The notes under the pieces: generated by a model
The model's input: the letters and a program-made list of their open reading frames with translations, nothing else
Told to the model about the DNA's origin: nothing
Database searches by the model: none
From: Dyella marensis
GTDB taxonomy: Bacteria > Pseudomonadota > Gammaproteobacteria > Xanthomonadales > Rhodanobacteraceae
Assembly: GCF_900112865.1 (NCBI RefSeq)
Contig: NZ_FONH01000016.1
Span: 35,786-99,785, forward strand
DNA length: 64,000 nt
Direction of reading: 5' to 3'
Translations under genes and position numbers: made by a program
Shown: one piece after another, positions 49,050 to 58,142 of the stretch
Numbering within the stretch: the stretch's first letter is position 1
How the letters are laid out: each line of letters starts with the position of its first letter

Positions 49050-52000
49050 TCAGAACGTGTAGCGCAACGTCGCCTGCACCGACCAGCGCGACTGCGCACG
49101 ATCGTCCTCCAGCACATAACCGCCGCTATTGAAGTTGCCGTTCTTGTCGGTCGGCAGCGCATACACATACTTGCCGGTCGCCGGATCGACACCGGCGAAG
49201 TTGGCAAGGCTGCGCATGTACGGGTAGCCCACGTCGCGCACCTGACCCCAACGCTTGTTGACCATGTTCAGCACATTAAACAGATCCAGCCGCAGCTCGC
49301 CCTTGTTGCCCTTCAACAGGCCGGGGATTTCCTGGCGGAAGGCCAGGTCCAGCTCGTTCACCCACGGCGAGTGGGCACCGTTGCGGCCGGCGACCTTGCC
49401 CTGGTGCTCGCGCAGATAGTCGTCGCGCTGGATGAAGGCGTAGAACTGGTCGATCGCCTGCTGCGGCGTGCCCTTCTGGAATTGCACCTCGCCCGCACGC
49501 GGGATGTAGATCAGCCCCGGCGGTGCCGACAGGCCGGCGGGCTTGATGCCGCTGACGTCGTTGCCGAACACCCAGCTGTACGGCTGTCCGGTGTGGCCGT
49601 CGTAGAACGCGCTGATGCTGGTGGCGTAGTCGCCGAAGAAACGGTGCTGCCAGGTCAGCGAGGCGATCACGCGGCGCGCGATCTCGAAATTGCTGTGGCT
49701 GGCCCGGTCCGCATTCGGCTGATACACGGCGTCATTGGCCCAGGTGCTGGCGGCCACTTTCTCGTTGCCGGAGCTGACGTCGGTGGAGCGGCCGAACACC
49801 ACGCCCAGCGAAGCGGACCAGTCGGAGTCGGCGGTGAATGGGCGGCTGAGCTTGAGCGTCAGGTAATCGGCCGAGCCGTTGCGGGTATTGCTGAGATAAA
49901 TGACGTTGCCGAAGCGCTGGTCGCGGTTGGCACGCGCCACCGCGCAGCTGCGATCCGCCGTGGCGCACAGCGACTGGCCGGTCGGACTCTTGCCGGTGAC
50001 CAGGAAGGCGTTCGGGTCGGTGGTATTCCAGTAGCTCAGGCGACCGTCCGGCAACGCCCCGTTGGCGCGACCCAGGTTGAGGTCCTGGAAGTACACGCCA
50101 TCGCGCGTGGACAGGTGCTCCACCTCGGCAGTGAACACGGTGTTCCACCACGGCAGCTGGCGATCGAAGCCCAGGCTGGCCTTCCACACCGACGGCATGC
50201 GGAAGCGCGCATCGGTCACGTCCATTTCCGGCGAACCGCCCTTGCGCGCACCGGCCGGGATCAGCGGGTTGTTCGGATCGGCCGAGAAGCCGACGCCATT
50301 GGACGCCGAGTAGCTGGTCAGCGACACGCCGTTGTTGGTGTACGGATTGGACAGCCACACGCCCGGAGGTGCGCCTTCGGACAGGCCTACGCCGCCGCGC
50401 AACTGCATCGCGCGCTCGCCGTCGAAGCTGTAGTTGAAGGAGATGCGCGGCTCGAACAGGCCGTTGCCGTCGAAGCTGGCGTTGTTCGGCGTGCCCGGAT
50501 AGGCCGCATTGAAGACCGGATTGGCCAGCGGCGTGCTGCCGACCTTGGGCAGGTCGTAGCGGAAGCCGTATTGCAGCGACAGGTTGCCGATCTGCCAGGT
50601 GTCCTGCGCGAAGAAGCCCCACTGGTTGAGCGTCCAGCGCGCGGCGATGCTCTGCAGGTCGCCGTCGGTCGGACGGAACACGGTGTACTGGAACCAGTTG
50701 CCGGCGGCGAAGGCATCGATGCTCGGGAAGGTATAGGCGCCGAATTCGGTGCGGCCGAACAGGTTGTAGAACTTGTCGCGCTGGAAGTCGAAGCCCACCT
50801 TCACGCTGTGGTCGCCCAGCGCCCAGGTGCCGGCGAAGAAAGTGTTGAGGCTCTTGATGTTGAGGATGTTGTAGTGGCGGAACTCTTCCTCGCCCAGGTA
50901 TACGCTGGGGCCGGTGATGGTGCTGCCGCTGATGTTGCCGTTGGTGAACACGCGCACCTGCGGCTGCTGCGCGAACGGCACCGGCGTGGCGTCATAAGTG
51001 GTGTACGACACCGCCGCCTCGGTGGAGAAGCTGTCGGTCCACGCGTCGTACGCGTTGAGCACGTACTGCTTGCTCTGGCGGTGCTTGGTGAACCAGTAGC
51101 TGGAAAGGCTGAGGCTCGGCGTGGTGGACGAGGTGCTGTAACCGTTGAGGTTGGGCTGGGTGCTCTTCACGCGGTCGAAGCGGAAGCTCACGCGATGGCC
51201 GTCGGCGATGTTCCAGTCCAGCTTGAACAGCGCGCGCTTCTCGTCCTGGTCGGCGCCGGCGGCGTTGACCACACCGGGCTTCATGCCGCGCTGGCCGGCG
51301 ATCTGGGTGATGCGGTCGATATCCGACTGCGCGATCGGCACGATATTGCCCTTGCCCGAACCGAGCGGACCGAAGTTCGGTGCGGCGGCAATCGTCTTGG
51401 ATTCCTCGACGTTGGCGAAGAAGAACAACTTGTCCTTGATGATCGGGCCACCGAAGGTGGCGCCGCCGGTCCACTGGCGCTTGTAGCCGGTGAACTGGTT
51501 GCCGGCGCGGTCCTTGCCTACCCAGCCGTCGGCGTTGCGGTAGGCGTAATAGGCCGAGCCGTGGAAATCGTTGGTGCCGCTCTTGGTGACGATGTTGATC
51601 GCCGCGCCCACCGCGCGCTTGTTGGCCACGTCGTAGTTGGCGGTGGAGATGTTGTATTCCTCGATCGCATCCAGCGCCACCGGCTGGTTGAGCGCCGGCA
51701 GGCCGTTGTCTTCCAGGCCGAACGAGTCGTTGGTCGGCACCGCATCGATGCTGATGTTGTTGTAGCGGCTGTTCTGGCCGAGCGCGGAGATCTCGCCCTT
51801 GCTCTTGTTGGTCACCGTGATCATCGGGTCCATCCGCGCGATGTCCTGGATCGAGCGGTTGGGGATCGGCAGCACCTTCAGCTCGCGCTGCGAGACATTG
51901 GTGCTGATGCCCTTGGCATCGGGCTGGAAGATCTGCGCCATGGCGACGCTGGCGCTGTCGGCGCTGACCTGCACGCCCTGCAGGTTGGTGGCATTGGCGG

Positions 52001-52343
52001 AAGCCGCGCCGAGGCTAAGGTCCAGCGTGGTCTCCTGCGCCAGCTGCAGGTAGACGCCGTCCTTCTCGCCGGAAGCGAGGCCGTCCTTGCTCACGGTGAC
52101 GTCGAACGGACCGCCCACCCGCAGGCCCTGCACCTTGTAGCGGCCATCGGCGTCGGTGCTGACCGCCTGGGTAGTGCCGGAGGGCACGTGCACGATCTGC
52201 ACGCGGGCGCCGGCCACGGGCTGGCCCGCGGCATCGAGCGCGCGGCCGCTCAGCGAGGAGGAAGTGTTCTGCGCATAGGCCTGGCCGGCCAGCAGCGAAG
52301 CGATGACAAGCGGCAACAGCCGCGCACGCGGACTGACGTTCAT
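49050..52343 (-). CDS. TonB-dependent receptor with carboxypeptidase-regulatory-like domain (Oar-like)
   Basis: 1097 residues. Signal peptide (LLPLVIASLLAGQAYAQ), a CarboxypepD_reg/CNA-like beta domain (SSLSGRALDAAGQPVAGARV, TDADGRYKVQGLRVGGP), a plug (VPTNDSFGLEDNGLPAL, AINIVTKSGTNDFHGSAYYAYR) and a large barrel ending in an aromatic residue (WSVQATLRYTF). The NIVTKSGTNDFHGS segment is the Oar hallmark. Oar-type proteins are implicated in protein or peptide uptake and in surface properties. ATG 52343 has AAGGGAAGGAA upstream. Convergent with the amino-sugar operon, so probably not part of it. Confidence 0.93.
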   Translation of the reverse strand: MNVSPRARLLPLVIASLLAGQAYAQNTSSSLSGRALDAAGQPVAGARVQIVHVPSGTTQAVSTDADGRYKVQGLRVGGPFDVTVSKDGLASGEKDGVYLQLAQETTLDLSLGAASANATNLQGVQVSADSASVAMAQIFQPDAKGISTNVSQRELKVLPIPNRSIQDIARMDPMITVTNKSKGEISALGQNSRYNNISIDAVPTNDSFGLEDNGLPALNQPVALDAIEEYNISTANYDVANKRAVGAAINIVTKSGTNDFHGSAYYAYRNADGWVGKDRAGNQFTGYKRQWTGGATFGGPIIKDKLFFFANVEESKTIAAAPNFGPLGSGKGNIVPIAQSDIDRITQIAGQRGMKPGVVNAAGADQDEKRALFKLDWNIADGHRVSFRFDRVKSTQPNLNGYSTSSTTPSLSLSSYWFTKHRQSKQYVLNAYDAWTDSFSTEAAVSYTTYDATPVPFAQQPQVRVFTNGNISGSTITGPSVYLGEEEFRHYNILNIKSLNTFFAGTWALGDHSVKVGFDFQRDKFYNLFGRTEFGAYTFPSIDAFAAGNWFQYTVFRPTDGDLQSIAARWTLNQWGFFAQDTWQIGNLSLQYGFRYDLPKVGSTPLANPVFNAAYPGTPNNASFDGNGLFEPRISFNYSFDGERAMQLRGGVGLSEGAPPGVWLSNPYTNNGVSLTSYSASNGVGFSADPNNPLIPAGARKGGSPEMDVTDARFRMPSVWKASLGFDRQLPWWNTVFTAEVEHLSTRDGVYFQDLNLGRANGALPDGRLSYWNTTDPNAFLVTGKSPTGQSLCATADRSCAVARANRDQRFGNVIYLSNTRNGSADYLTLKLSRPFTADSDWSASLGVVFGRSTDVSSGNEKVAASTWANDAVYQPNADRASHSNFEIARRVIASLTWQHRFFGDYATSISAFYDGHTGQPYSWVFGNDVSGIKPAGLSAPPGLIYIPRAGEVQFQKGTPQQAIDQFYAFIQRDDYLREHQGKVAGRNGAHSPWVNELDLAFRQEIPGLLKGNKGELRLDLFNVLNMVNKRWGQVRDVGYPYMRSLANFAGVDPATGKYVYALPTDKNGNFNSGGYVLEDDRAQSRWSVQATLRYTF

Positions 52344-52436
52344 GTGGTTCCTTCCCTTTGTCCGGCGGATTTGAGGCCCGCCCCCAGAAAAGCCGCCCAA
52401 AACGGGTGGCGAAAGTGAGGCAGGTTAGAAGGGCTT

Positions 52437-52465
52437 TGTGACGTGGCGGTGATGTGTCTGTCACA
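52437..52465. promoter_or_regulatory. Inverted repeat TGTGAC-N17-GTCACA upstream of the Oar-like receptor
   Basis: Two CRP-like half-sites, TGTGAC and GTCACA, flank 17 bases that also contain GTGATGTG. The spacing is wrong for a standard CRP/Clp site, which has six bases between TGTGA and TCACA, so this may be two weak sites or another regulator's target. It lies about 100 bases upstream of the receptor start. Confidence 0.3.
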
Positions 52466-52535
52466 GCGCGCGATATGGGCGGATGAAGCCGCGGGCGAGC
52501 CCCTGTCTTTCCAGCGACCTGAAGGCAATCCCCGT

Positions 52536-52745
52536 GGGAGAAAGGGGTGGGGGGTTAGGGTACGGCCGGAGCGCGGAAGTGATGTGCACTGCTCCACCCG
52601 CACCCTCATCCGGCTGCCGCCACCTTCTCCCGAAGGGAGAAGGTTCCAATTTGAAGATCGAGGAACAGGGAAGCGTTTGTAAGCACCGCCCGTTGAGCCC
52701 CTCTCCCTCCGGGAGAGGGGGGGTGAGGTGAGGGTGCCACCACCT
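52536..52745. repeat. Family-2 repeat cluster B
   Basis: Mosaic of the same palindromic units as at 31950: CACCCGCACCCTCATCCGGC, CTTCTCCCGAAGGGAGAAGG and CCCCTCTCCCTCCGGGAGAG, with a GGGGTTAGGGTACGGCCGGA inverted unit. Lies between the Oar-like receptor and the ABC exporter. Apart from this block and the upstream inverted repeat, I see nothing in the 52344-52910 gap. Confidence 0.82.
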
Positions 52746-52910
52746 TCCTCGCTCTCAGCGCCGCGCATGCTCCCGCCGTGAGAAAGCTCCCAGCTCAAAA
52801 GTTGCAGCGACTACCACCCGCTCTAACCGATGTGGCCGAATTCCAGCCATGCGCCGCGCCATGCGATGCTACGCGCCACGCGATACCGCGCCTTACGGGA
52901 AGCCGTCGCC

Positions 52911-54659
52911 TTGTCGTTCCTGCGCCTCTACCTGCGCGTGCTCGGCCTGCTGGCGCCGGAACGCAACCTGGCGATCACCCTGGGGCTCGCCAACCTGGCC
53001 CTGGCCGGCGTGTTCTTCCTGGAGCCGGTGCTGTTCGGCCGCGTGGTGGATGCGCTGGCCGCGCCCGCCTCCGCCGGGGCGCCGCGGCTGATCGCCTGGT
53101 GGGCGGCCGTGGGTTTCGGCGGCGTGCTGGCCGGCGTGTGGGTGTCGCTGCATGCGGACCGTCTCGCTCACCGGCGCCGGCTGGCGGCCATCGCATTGTT
53201 CTTCGAGCACGCGGCGGCGCTGTCGCTGGGCTTCCACAGCGAGCATCACACCGGCCGCCTCGCGCGCATCATGAACAACGGCGTGGGTAACCTGTTCGGC
53301 CTGTGGCTGGGCTTCTTCCGCGAACAGCTGGCGACCCTGCTGGCCATCGTGGTGATGATTCCGCTGGCGCTGTGGATGAACTGGAAGCTGGCCCTGCTGA
53401 TGGTCGCGCTGATGCTGAGCTTCGCCACCTTCAACGCGGTGGCGGTGCGCCGCACGCACCGCGCGCAGGGCGAGGTGGAGGAACTGCATCACCAGATCGC
53501 CACGCGCGCGGGCGATGTGTTCGGCAACGTCACCGTGGTGCAGAGCTTCACCCGCCTGGCCGCCGAATCCGCCGCGCTCAAGGACATGATGCGCCGCGTG
53601 CTGGATGCGCAATATCCCGTGCTGCGCGGCTGGGCCATCCTGTCCGTGCTCAACCGCGCGGCAAGCACGCTGACCATCGTGGCAATCTTCGCGCTGGGCA
53701 GTGCGCTGCATGCGCGCGGCGAGGTGACGGTGGGCGGCATCGTCAGCTTCGTGGGCTTTTCGATGATGCTGATCGGGCGGCTGGAGCAGCTGGCGAACTT
53801 TATTTCAGGGCTGTTCTTCCAGAGTCAGTCATTGCGCGATTTCTTCGCAGTGCTCGACGAGCGCCCCGCCATTGTCGACACCGTCGGCGCCAAGGATCTT
53901 CCGGCGGTGCGCGGCGAAGTGGCGTTCGAGCATGTCAGCTTCGGCTACGACCCGGTGCAGCCGGCCTTACACGACCTCAGCTTCCGCGCCGAGCCCGGCA
54001 GCACGGTTGCGCTGGTCGGCCCGACCGGCGCAGGCAAGACCACCGCGCTCAGCCTGTTGTATCGCGCCTACGATCCGAGCGCCGGCCGCATCAGCATTGA
54101 CGGTCACGATATCCGCGACATCACGCTGGAATCGCTGCGCTGGAATGTGGGCGTGGTGTTCCAGGATCCGGGCATGTTCTACCGCTCCATTCTCGACAAC
54201 CTGCGCGTAGGCAAGCCGGATGCGGATCAGGCGGAGATCGAGGCTGCCGTGGTGGCGGCCGAAGCGGCGGCGTTTATTGCGCACAAGCCCGAAGGCTACG
54301 AGACCATGGTCGCCGAGCGCGGGCGTTCGCTGTCCGGCGGCGAGCGGCAGCGGCTGGCGATTGCGCGAGCGATGCTGAAGAACGCGCCGATCCTGGTGCT
54401 GGATGAAGCGACCAGCGCCTTGGACAACACCACCGAGGCGCGCATCCAGCGGGCGCTGGATGCGCTGACGCGAGGGCGAACGACGTTCGTGATCGCCCAT
54501 CGCCTTTCCACGGTGCGCAATGCCGATCTGATCCTGGTGCTGGATCAGGGCCGGCTGGTGGAACAGGGCCGATTCGCCGAATTGATCCGGCGCGGGGGCT
54601 TGTTTGCCCGACTGGCCGAAGAGGGCAAATTCGCCGCGGACGCGGAAGAGGCCATATAG
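52911..54659 (+). CDS. ABC transporter, fused permease/ATPase, cyclic-glucan exporter type (NdvA-like)
   Basis: 582 residues, matching the length of NdvA/ChvA exporters. An N-terminal membrane domain of six helices (YLRVLGLLAPERNLAITLGLANL; FFLEPVLFGRVVDAL; GRLARIMNNGVGNLFGLWL) is followed by an ATPase with Walker A GPTGAGKTT, Q-loop VVFQDPGMFYRS, signature LSGGERQRLAIARAML, Walker B ILVLDEATSALD and the switch His in VIAHRLSTVRNADLI. Segments such as IMNNGVGNLFGLWL and FQSQSLRDFFAVLD are glucan-exporter features. The start is uncertain: TTG 52911 has GGGAAG eight bases upstream; ATG 52866 is in frame. No NdvB synthase in the window. Confidence 0.88.
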   Translation: MSFLRLYLRVLGLLAPERNLAITLGLANLALAGVFFLEPVLFGRVVDALAAPASAGAPRLIAWWAAVGFGGVLAGVWVSLHADRLAHRRRLAAIALFFEHAAALSLGFHSEHHTGRLARIMNNGVGNLFGLWLGFFREQLATLLAIVVMIPLALWMNWKLALLMVALMLSFATFNAVAVRRTHRAQGEVEELHHQIATRAGDVFGNVTVVQSFTRLAAESAALKDMMRRVLDAQYPVLRGWAILSVLNRAASTLTIVAIFALGSALHARGEVTVGGIVSFVGFSMMLIGRLEQLANFISGLFFQSQSLRDFFAVLDERPAIVDTVGAKDLPAVRGEVAFEHVSFGYDPVQPALHDLSFRAEPGSTVALVGPTGAGKTTALSLLYRAYDPSAGRISIDGHDIRDITLESLRWNVGVVFQDPGMFYRSILDNLRVGKPDADQAEIEAAVVAAEAAAFIAHKPEGYETMVAERGRSLSGGERQRLAIARAMLKNAPILVLDEATSALDNTTEARIQRALDALTRGRTTFVIAHRLSTVRNADLILVLDQGRLVEQGRFAELIRRGGLFARLAEEGKFAADAEEAI

Positions 54660-54717
54660 CGCCGACCCCTGCGGAGCTCTGCGCAATCCATGGCTCGTAC
54701 CGCAGCAGGTTCGGCTG

Positions 54718-55443
54718 TCAATCGAAGTGATAGAGCAGGCCTAGCGACATCTGGCTGGTTCGCAGCTTCCTGCCGACGGCGGTGCGTTCGATCTTCTTGC
54801 CCATGGCCGACAGGTTGCTGATCTCGCCGCGAATGGCCAGCTGCTTATTGAGGTACCACTGAGCCCCGAGGCCAATCGATAGCTCCATGCCGCTTTCGCT
54901 GACATCGCGCGAGTATCGTTGGACCCGCACCGGGCGGCCGGTACGGATGGCACGATTGCGCGCTTCAGCGTTGTGACGCACACCGTCACGAACCGGCCCA
55001 AGCCTGTCTTGCATGTATCCGAGGCTGACTTTGCCATACAGCTCGAAGCGGTTCCCCAATGGCATGATGCCCAGTGCACTCAACTGCACGCCGACCTTCT
55101 GAAACTTGGCATTGACCACCTGACCGCCGCCAGCCCGCAGCGCGGACACGTTCGCGCCGCGAGTCATTCCGCCATAGCCCGCTTCCACGGCGAAATGATC
55201 ACCGAATCGATAACCCAGGCCGATCCCGTAGCCGGCCCCCGAGCTTTTCGATTTATGCTGGGCCTGACCGTGGCGGAGCCCGTCCCAGGCCGCTGCGGCA
55301 TAGACATTGACCTTCTTCACCGCGGCGAAGACATATGCGCCGTGGCGCTGTTCCGGACTTACCGGGCTGGCCGCTGCGGCGACACGAGCGGCTGCGGCGA
55401 ATCCCAGCGAAATGGCGGCAAGAGCAACATGCATGGGTGTCAT
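54718..55443 (-). CDS. Outer membrane beta-barrel protein (OmpA/opacity-type), paralogue 1
   Basis: 241 residues. Signal peptide (MHVALAAISLGFAAAARVAAA), then alternating amphipathic strands typical of an eight-stranded barrel: YGIGLGYRFGDHFAVEAGYGGM, VQLSALGIMPLGNRFELYGKVSLGYM, IGLGAQWYLNKQLAIRGEISNL, and a C-terminal SLGLLYHF ending FD. Probably a porin-like or structural outer membrane protein; function unknown. Convergent with the glucan exporter, 58 bases apart. AAGGAA lies upstream of ATG 55443. A second copy is at 55953. Confidence 0.82.
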   Translation of the reverse strand: MTPMHVALAAISLGFAAAARVAAAASPVSPEQRHGAYVFAAVKKVNVYAAAAWDGLRHGQAQHKSKSSGAGYGIGLGYRFGDHFAVEAGYGGMTRGANVSALRAGGGQVVNAKFQKVGVQLSALGIMPLGNRFELYGKVSLGYMQDRLGPVRDGVRHNAEARNRAIRTGRPVRVQRYSRDVSESGMELSIGLGAQWYLNKQLAIRGEISNLSAMGKKIERTAVGRKLRTSQMSLGLLYHFD

Positions 55444-55563
55444 GGCAAATTCCTTGATCGGCGACGATCGCCTTCAGCCATGCTGGTGATATCCGCCCTA
55501 CCCGTCAGTGCAGATTTGGTGTTCCCTTAGTGAGCGCATAGCCTGTTTTCGTAACTTGCTGTA

Positions 55564-55890
55564 CTGGAATCGCTGCGCTGGAATATTGGCGTGGCGTACC
55601 GGGATCCCGGCGTGTTCCATCGCCCGGTCCTCGACAATCTGCGCGTGAGCAAGACCGGCACCGATCACCCTGAAATCGAGGTTGCCGTAGTCGCAGCCGA
55701 AACAGCGGCGTTCATCGCGCGCAAGCCGGAACGCTACGAGATGATGGTGGCGCAGCGCGGGCGCTCGTTGTCCGGCGGCGAGCGCCAGCACCCGCCGATC
55801 GCGCGGGCGATATCGCACACTGCCTGTCCACCGTGCGCAATGCCGACCTGATCCTGGTGCTGGATCAGAGTCGGCTGGTAAAAGAAGGGG
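55564..55890 (+). pseudogene. Decayed duplicate of the glucan exporter 3' end
   Basis: Non-coding remnant similar to the end of the ABC gene at 54128-54570. It keeps LESLRWN, then RDPGVFHRPVLDNLRVSK in place of QDPGMFYRSILDNLRVGK, the MVAQRGRSLSGGERQ signature, and after a gap the VRNADLILVLDQ stretch. About 110 bases corresponding to the Walker B and D-loop part are missing, and the frame shifts at the junction, so it cannot encode an active ATPase. There is no start or upstream membrane domain. It lies between two paralogous barrel genes, as expected from a tandem duplication. Confidence 0.88.
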
Positions 55891-55952
55891 TCCAGGCCAC
55901 GCGGCGCATGCACCCGGATCCGCTTGCAACACATCCCGTCCGAACTACGCAG

Positions 55953-56645
55953 TTAATCCAGGCGATACACCAGGCCGAGCGTTGCCTGACCGACGCATAG
56001 CTTTCTACCGCCGGCAGCCCGCTCGATCTTCTTGCCCGCCGCCGAGAGACCGCCGATCTCGCCGCGAATCGCCAGTTTATCGTTCACATGATACTGGGCT
56101 CCCAGGCCAAACGTGACGATCCCCATACTATCGCTGAGATTGCTCGAGGACCGGCCGCGACGCGCCCCTGCTTTCGGCGGCTGGGCCTGGCGCGGGATCG
56201 GCCCGAACTTGTTCTGCATGTATGCAAGGCTGGCCCTGCCATACAGCTCGAAGTGCTGGCCGAGCGGAATGATGCCGAGCGCACTTATCTGCAGACCGTT
56301 CGTGCGAAATTTTCTGCCCTGCGCTCGCCCGTCAGCGGCGGGAAGCATCGGCACATTGGCGCCCGACATGCCGCGGTAGCCTCCTTCCAGCGCGAAGTGG
56401 TCGCCGAAGCGATAGCCCACGCCAAAGCCATATCCCAATGCCGAGGATGTCGATTTCTTGAGCGCCTTGCCGCCTGGCACGCGTGCCTGCAGCGCGGCGG
56501 CCTGGACGCTGGCCGAGCCGATGTCGCCGAAAAGATAGGCCCCATGACGTTCCTTCCGGCTCGACTGTTCCGCCGCCTGGGTGACGCATGGCGAGGCGGC
56601 AGCGAACACCGCCGCTGCGACAAAGGCTGTACTCTTGAATTTCAT
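55953..56645 (-). CDS. Outer membrane beta-barrel protein (OmpA/opacity-type), paralogue 2
   Basis: 230 residues with signal peptide (MKFKSTAFVAAAVFAAASPCVTQAA). Closely matches the gene at 54718: YGFGVGYRFGDHFALEGGYRGM, LQISALGIIPLGQHFELYGRA, LGAQYHVNDKLAIRGEIGGL, SAAGKKIERAAGGRKL and the end LGLVYRLD. The signal peptide and the central loop (PRQAQPPKAGARRGRSS) differ most. GGAG precedes ATG 56645. The gene is intact, unlike the exporter remnant beside it, which suggests selection for keeping both barrels. Confidence 0.82.
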   Translation of the reverse strand: MKFKSTAFVAAAVFAAASPCVTQAAEQSSRKERHGAYLFGDIGSASVQAAALQARVPGGKALKKSTSSALGYGFGVGYRFGDHFALEGGYRGMSGANVPMLPAADGRAQGRKFRTNGLQISALGIIPLGQHFELYGRASLAYMQNKFGPIPRQAQPPKAGARRGRSSSNLSDSMGIVTFGLGAQYHVNDKLAIRGEIGGLSAAGKKIERAAGGRKLCVGQATLGLVYRLD

Positions 56646-56828
56646 GGGCGGACTACTCCAGAGGGCGGGACTATTCCCGCACCGCCATGCTGTCGGAACG
56701 AGCAGGCCCTCTCAGTAGGCTTTTGATGGCCTTAAGGCAACGCCATGCTTTTCGTTCGTAACAGCAAGTAACCGGACTGCGCTGCCTGAAGGCAACACGA
56801 AACAACGCGTCGTTCATCCGCGAATCGC

Positions 56829-58142
56829 TCACGCCGACAGGGCCAGGCGGAACAGCGCACCACCCAGCTTTGAATCGCCTACGTCGCACCAGCCGCCATG
56901 CTTTTCCGCAACGACGCGGACCAGCGCCAGCCCAAGGCCGCAATTGCCGCCACCGTTGCGCACCTGCACGAACGGTTCATAGATGCGTCCACGCAACCCA
57001 GCCGGCACACCGGGACCATCATCTTCGACAACGAACAATATCGCCTCATCGACGCGACACAGGCTGACTTCGATCCGATCCGACGCATAGCGCCGCGCAT
57101 TCCCGATCAGGTTGCGAAGGGCCAGCTTCACCAGCTCCGCATCCGCCCGGAAGCCGGCAATGTCCGGATCCGCAAAGGTCACCGTCGCCTTTCCGCCGGA
57201 AGCGAGCTCCGCTCTGCAGGTATCGATGAACCGGCGGGCATCCACGTAACCCCTGTTCACGCTCCCGCAGCGATCGACGCGCGCATACGCCATGCTGTCT
57301 TCCGCAAGTCGATCCAGGCTATCGATATCAGCCTCGATGCTCGCCCGATAGCTGTTTCGCGATGCCGCGTCGCCGGCGCCATCCATCAGATCAAGCCCGA
57401 AACGCATGCGCGCGAGCGGCGTACGTATCTCGTGCACCACCGCCTGGGCCAGCAGGTGCTGGGCCTCCAGCAGGCGCTGGATGTCATCGGCCATGCGATT
57501 GAAGATATGCCCCAGGGGCACGATCAGGCGGTTACTCAGCTTGTCCGCACGGGTGGATAGATCGCCCGCACCCAATCGCGATGCCACGCCATACAGAAGA
57601 TGGATATCGCGCCAGAGCCGATAGACCAGCACATAGAACGGCAGGGCGAGGCCCATGGCGATGATCAGCCAGGGGGCGATCTCTTCCAGCAGCGCATTCG
57701 ATTCGTCTTCTCCATAGACGCTCATCGCATAAGGATTCAGCGCTACGACCATTGGCGTACCTGAGATCGCCTTGTAGCTGTTCACTCTTTCCGCGTCGAG
57801 GACAATCAGCCCCTCCGCCAGGGAGGCGTGCTCTGCGTCCGGCAATTCTTTCCGCGCCTGCTCATGGTCGATCAGCCGGAACGGATAGGCAAAATCGCTT
57901 TTCATGGCCTTGGTCAATGCCTCCCAGTCCTGCCTTGGCGTGACCAGATAGCGCTGCTCGATAAGGCGGTAGAGCCCTTGCATTTTCGCTCGCTCATAGC
58001 GAGCGGAGGCCTCGGCCCACTCGGTCGCCTCGAGCCACCCGAACAGTCCGCCGAGCATCATCAGGAGCAGCACATAGAACAGTGCAGCACCCGCGAAATA
58101 GCGCACCGGCAACAACGAAGCCCGAAGCCCACCCCACTTCAT
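56829..58142 (-). CDS. Sensor histidine kinase (RstB-like)
   Basis: 437 residues: TM1 (about 16-37), periplasmic sensor of about 120 residues, TM2 (about 158-178), HAMP (VASRLGAGDLSTRADKLSN), HisKA with VVHEIRTPLARMRFGLDLM (His237) and an ATPase domain with NLIGNARRYA, DDGPGVP and GNCGLGLALVRVV. The periplasmic part, with DWEALTKAM and HEQARKELPD, and the overall layout resemble RstB. The gene overlaps the upstream regulator by four bases (ATGA), so they form a pair. Signal unknown. Confidence 0.93.
   Translation of the reverse strand: MKWGGLRASLLPVRYFAGAALFYVLLLMMLGGLFGWLEATEWAEASARYERAKMQGLYRLIEQRYLVTPRQDWEALTKAMKSDFAYPFRLIDHEQARKELPDAEHASLAEGLIVLDAERVNSYKAISGTPMVVALNPYAMSVYGEDESNALLEEIAPWLIIAMGLALPFYVLVYRLWRDIHLLYGVASRLGAGDLSTRADKLSNRLIVPLGHIFNRMADDIQRLLEAQHLLAQAVVHEIRTPLARMRFGLDLMDGAGDAASRNSYRASIEADIDSLDRLAEDSMAYARVDRCGSVNRGYVDARRFIDTCRAELASGGKATVTFADPDIAGFRADAELVKLALRNLIGNARRYASDRIEVSLCRVDEAILFVVEDDGPGVPAGLRGRIYEPFVQVRNGGGNCGLGLALVRVVAEKHGGWCDVGDSKLGGALFRLALSA

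Noticed and set aside
55591..55851. 86-codon open frame with an ABC signature motif as a small ATPase gene
   Set aside because: It is an internal piece of a decayed copy of the neighbouring exporter gene, lacks Walker A and B, and ends in a frameshift.
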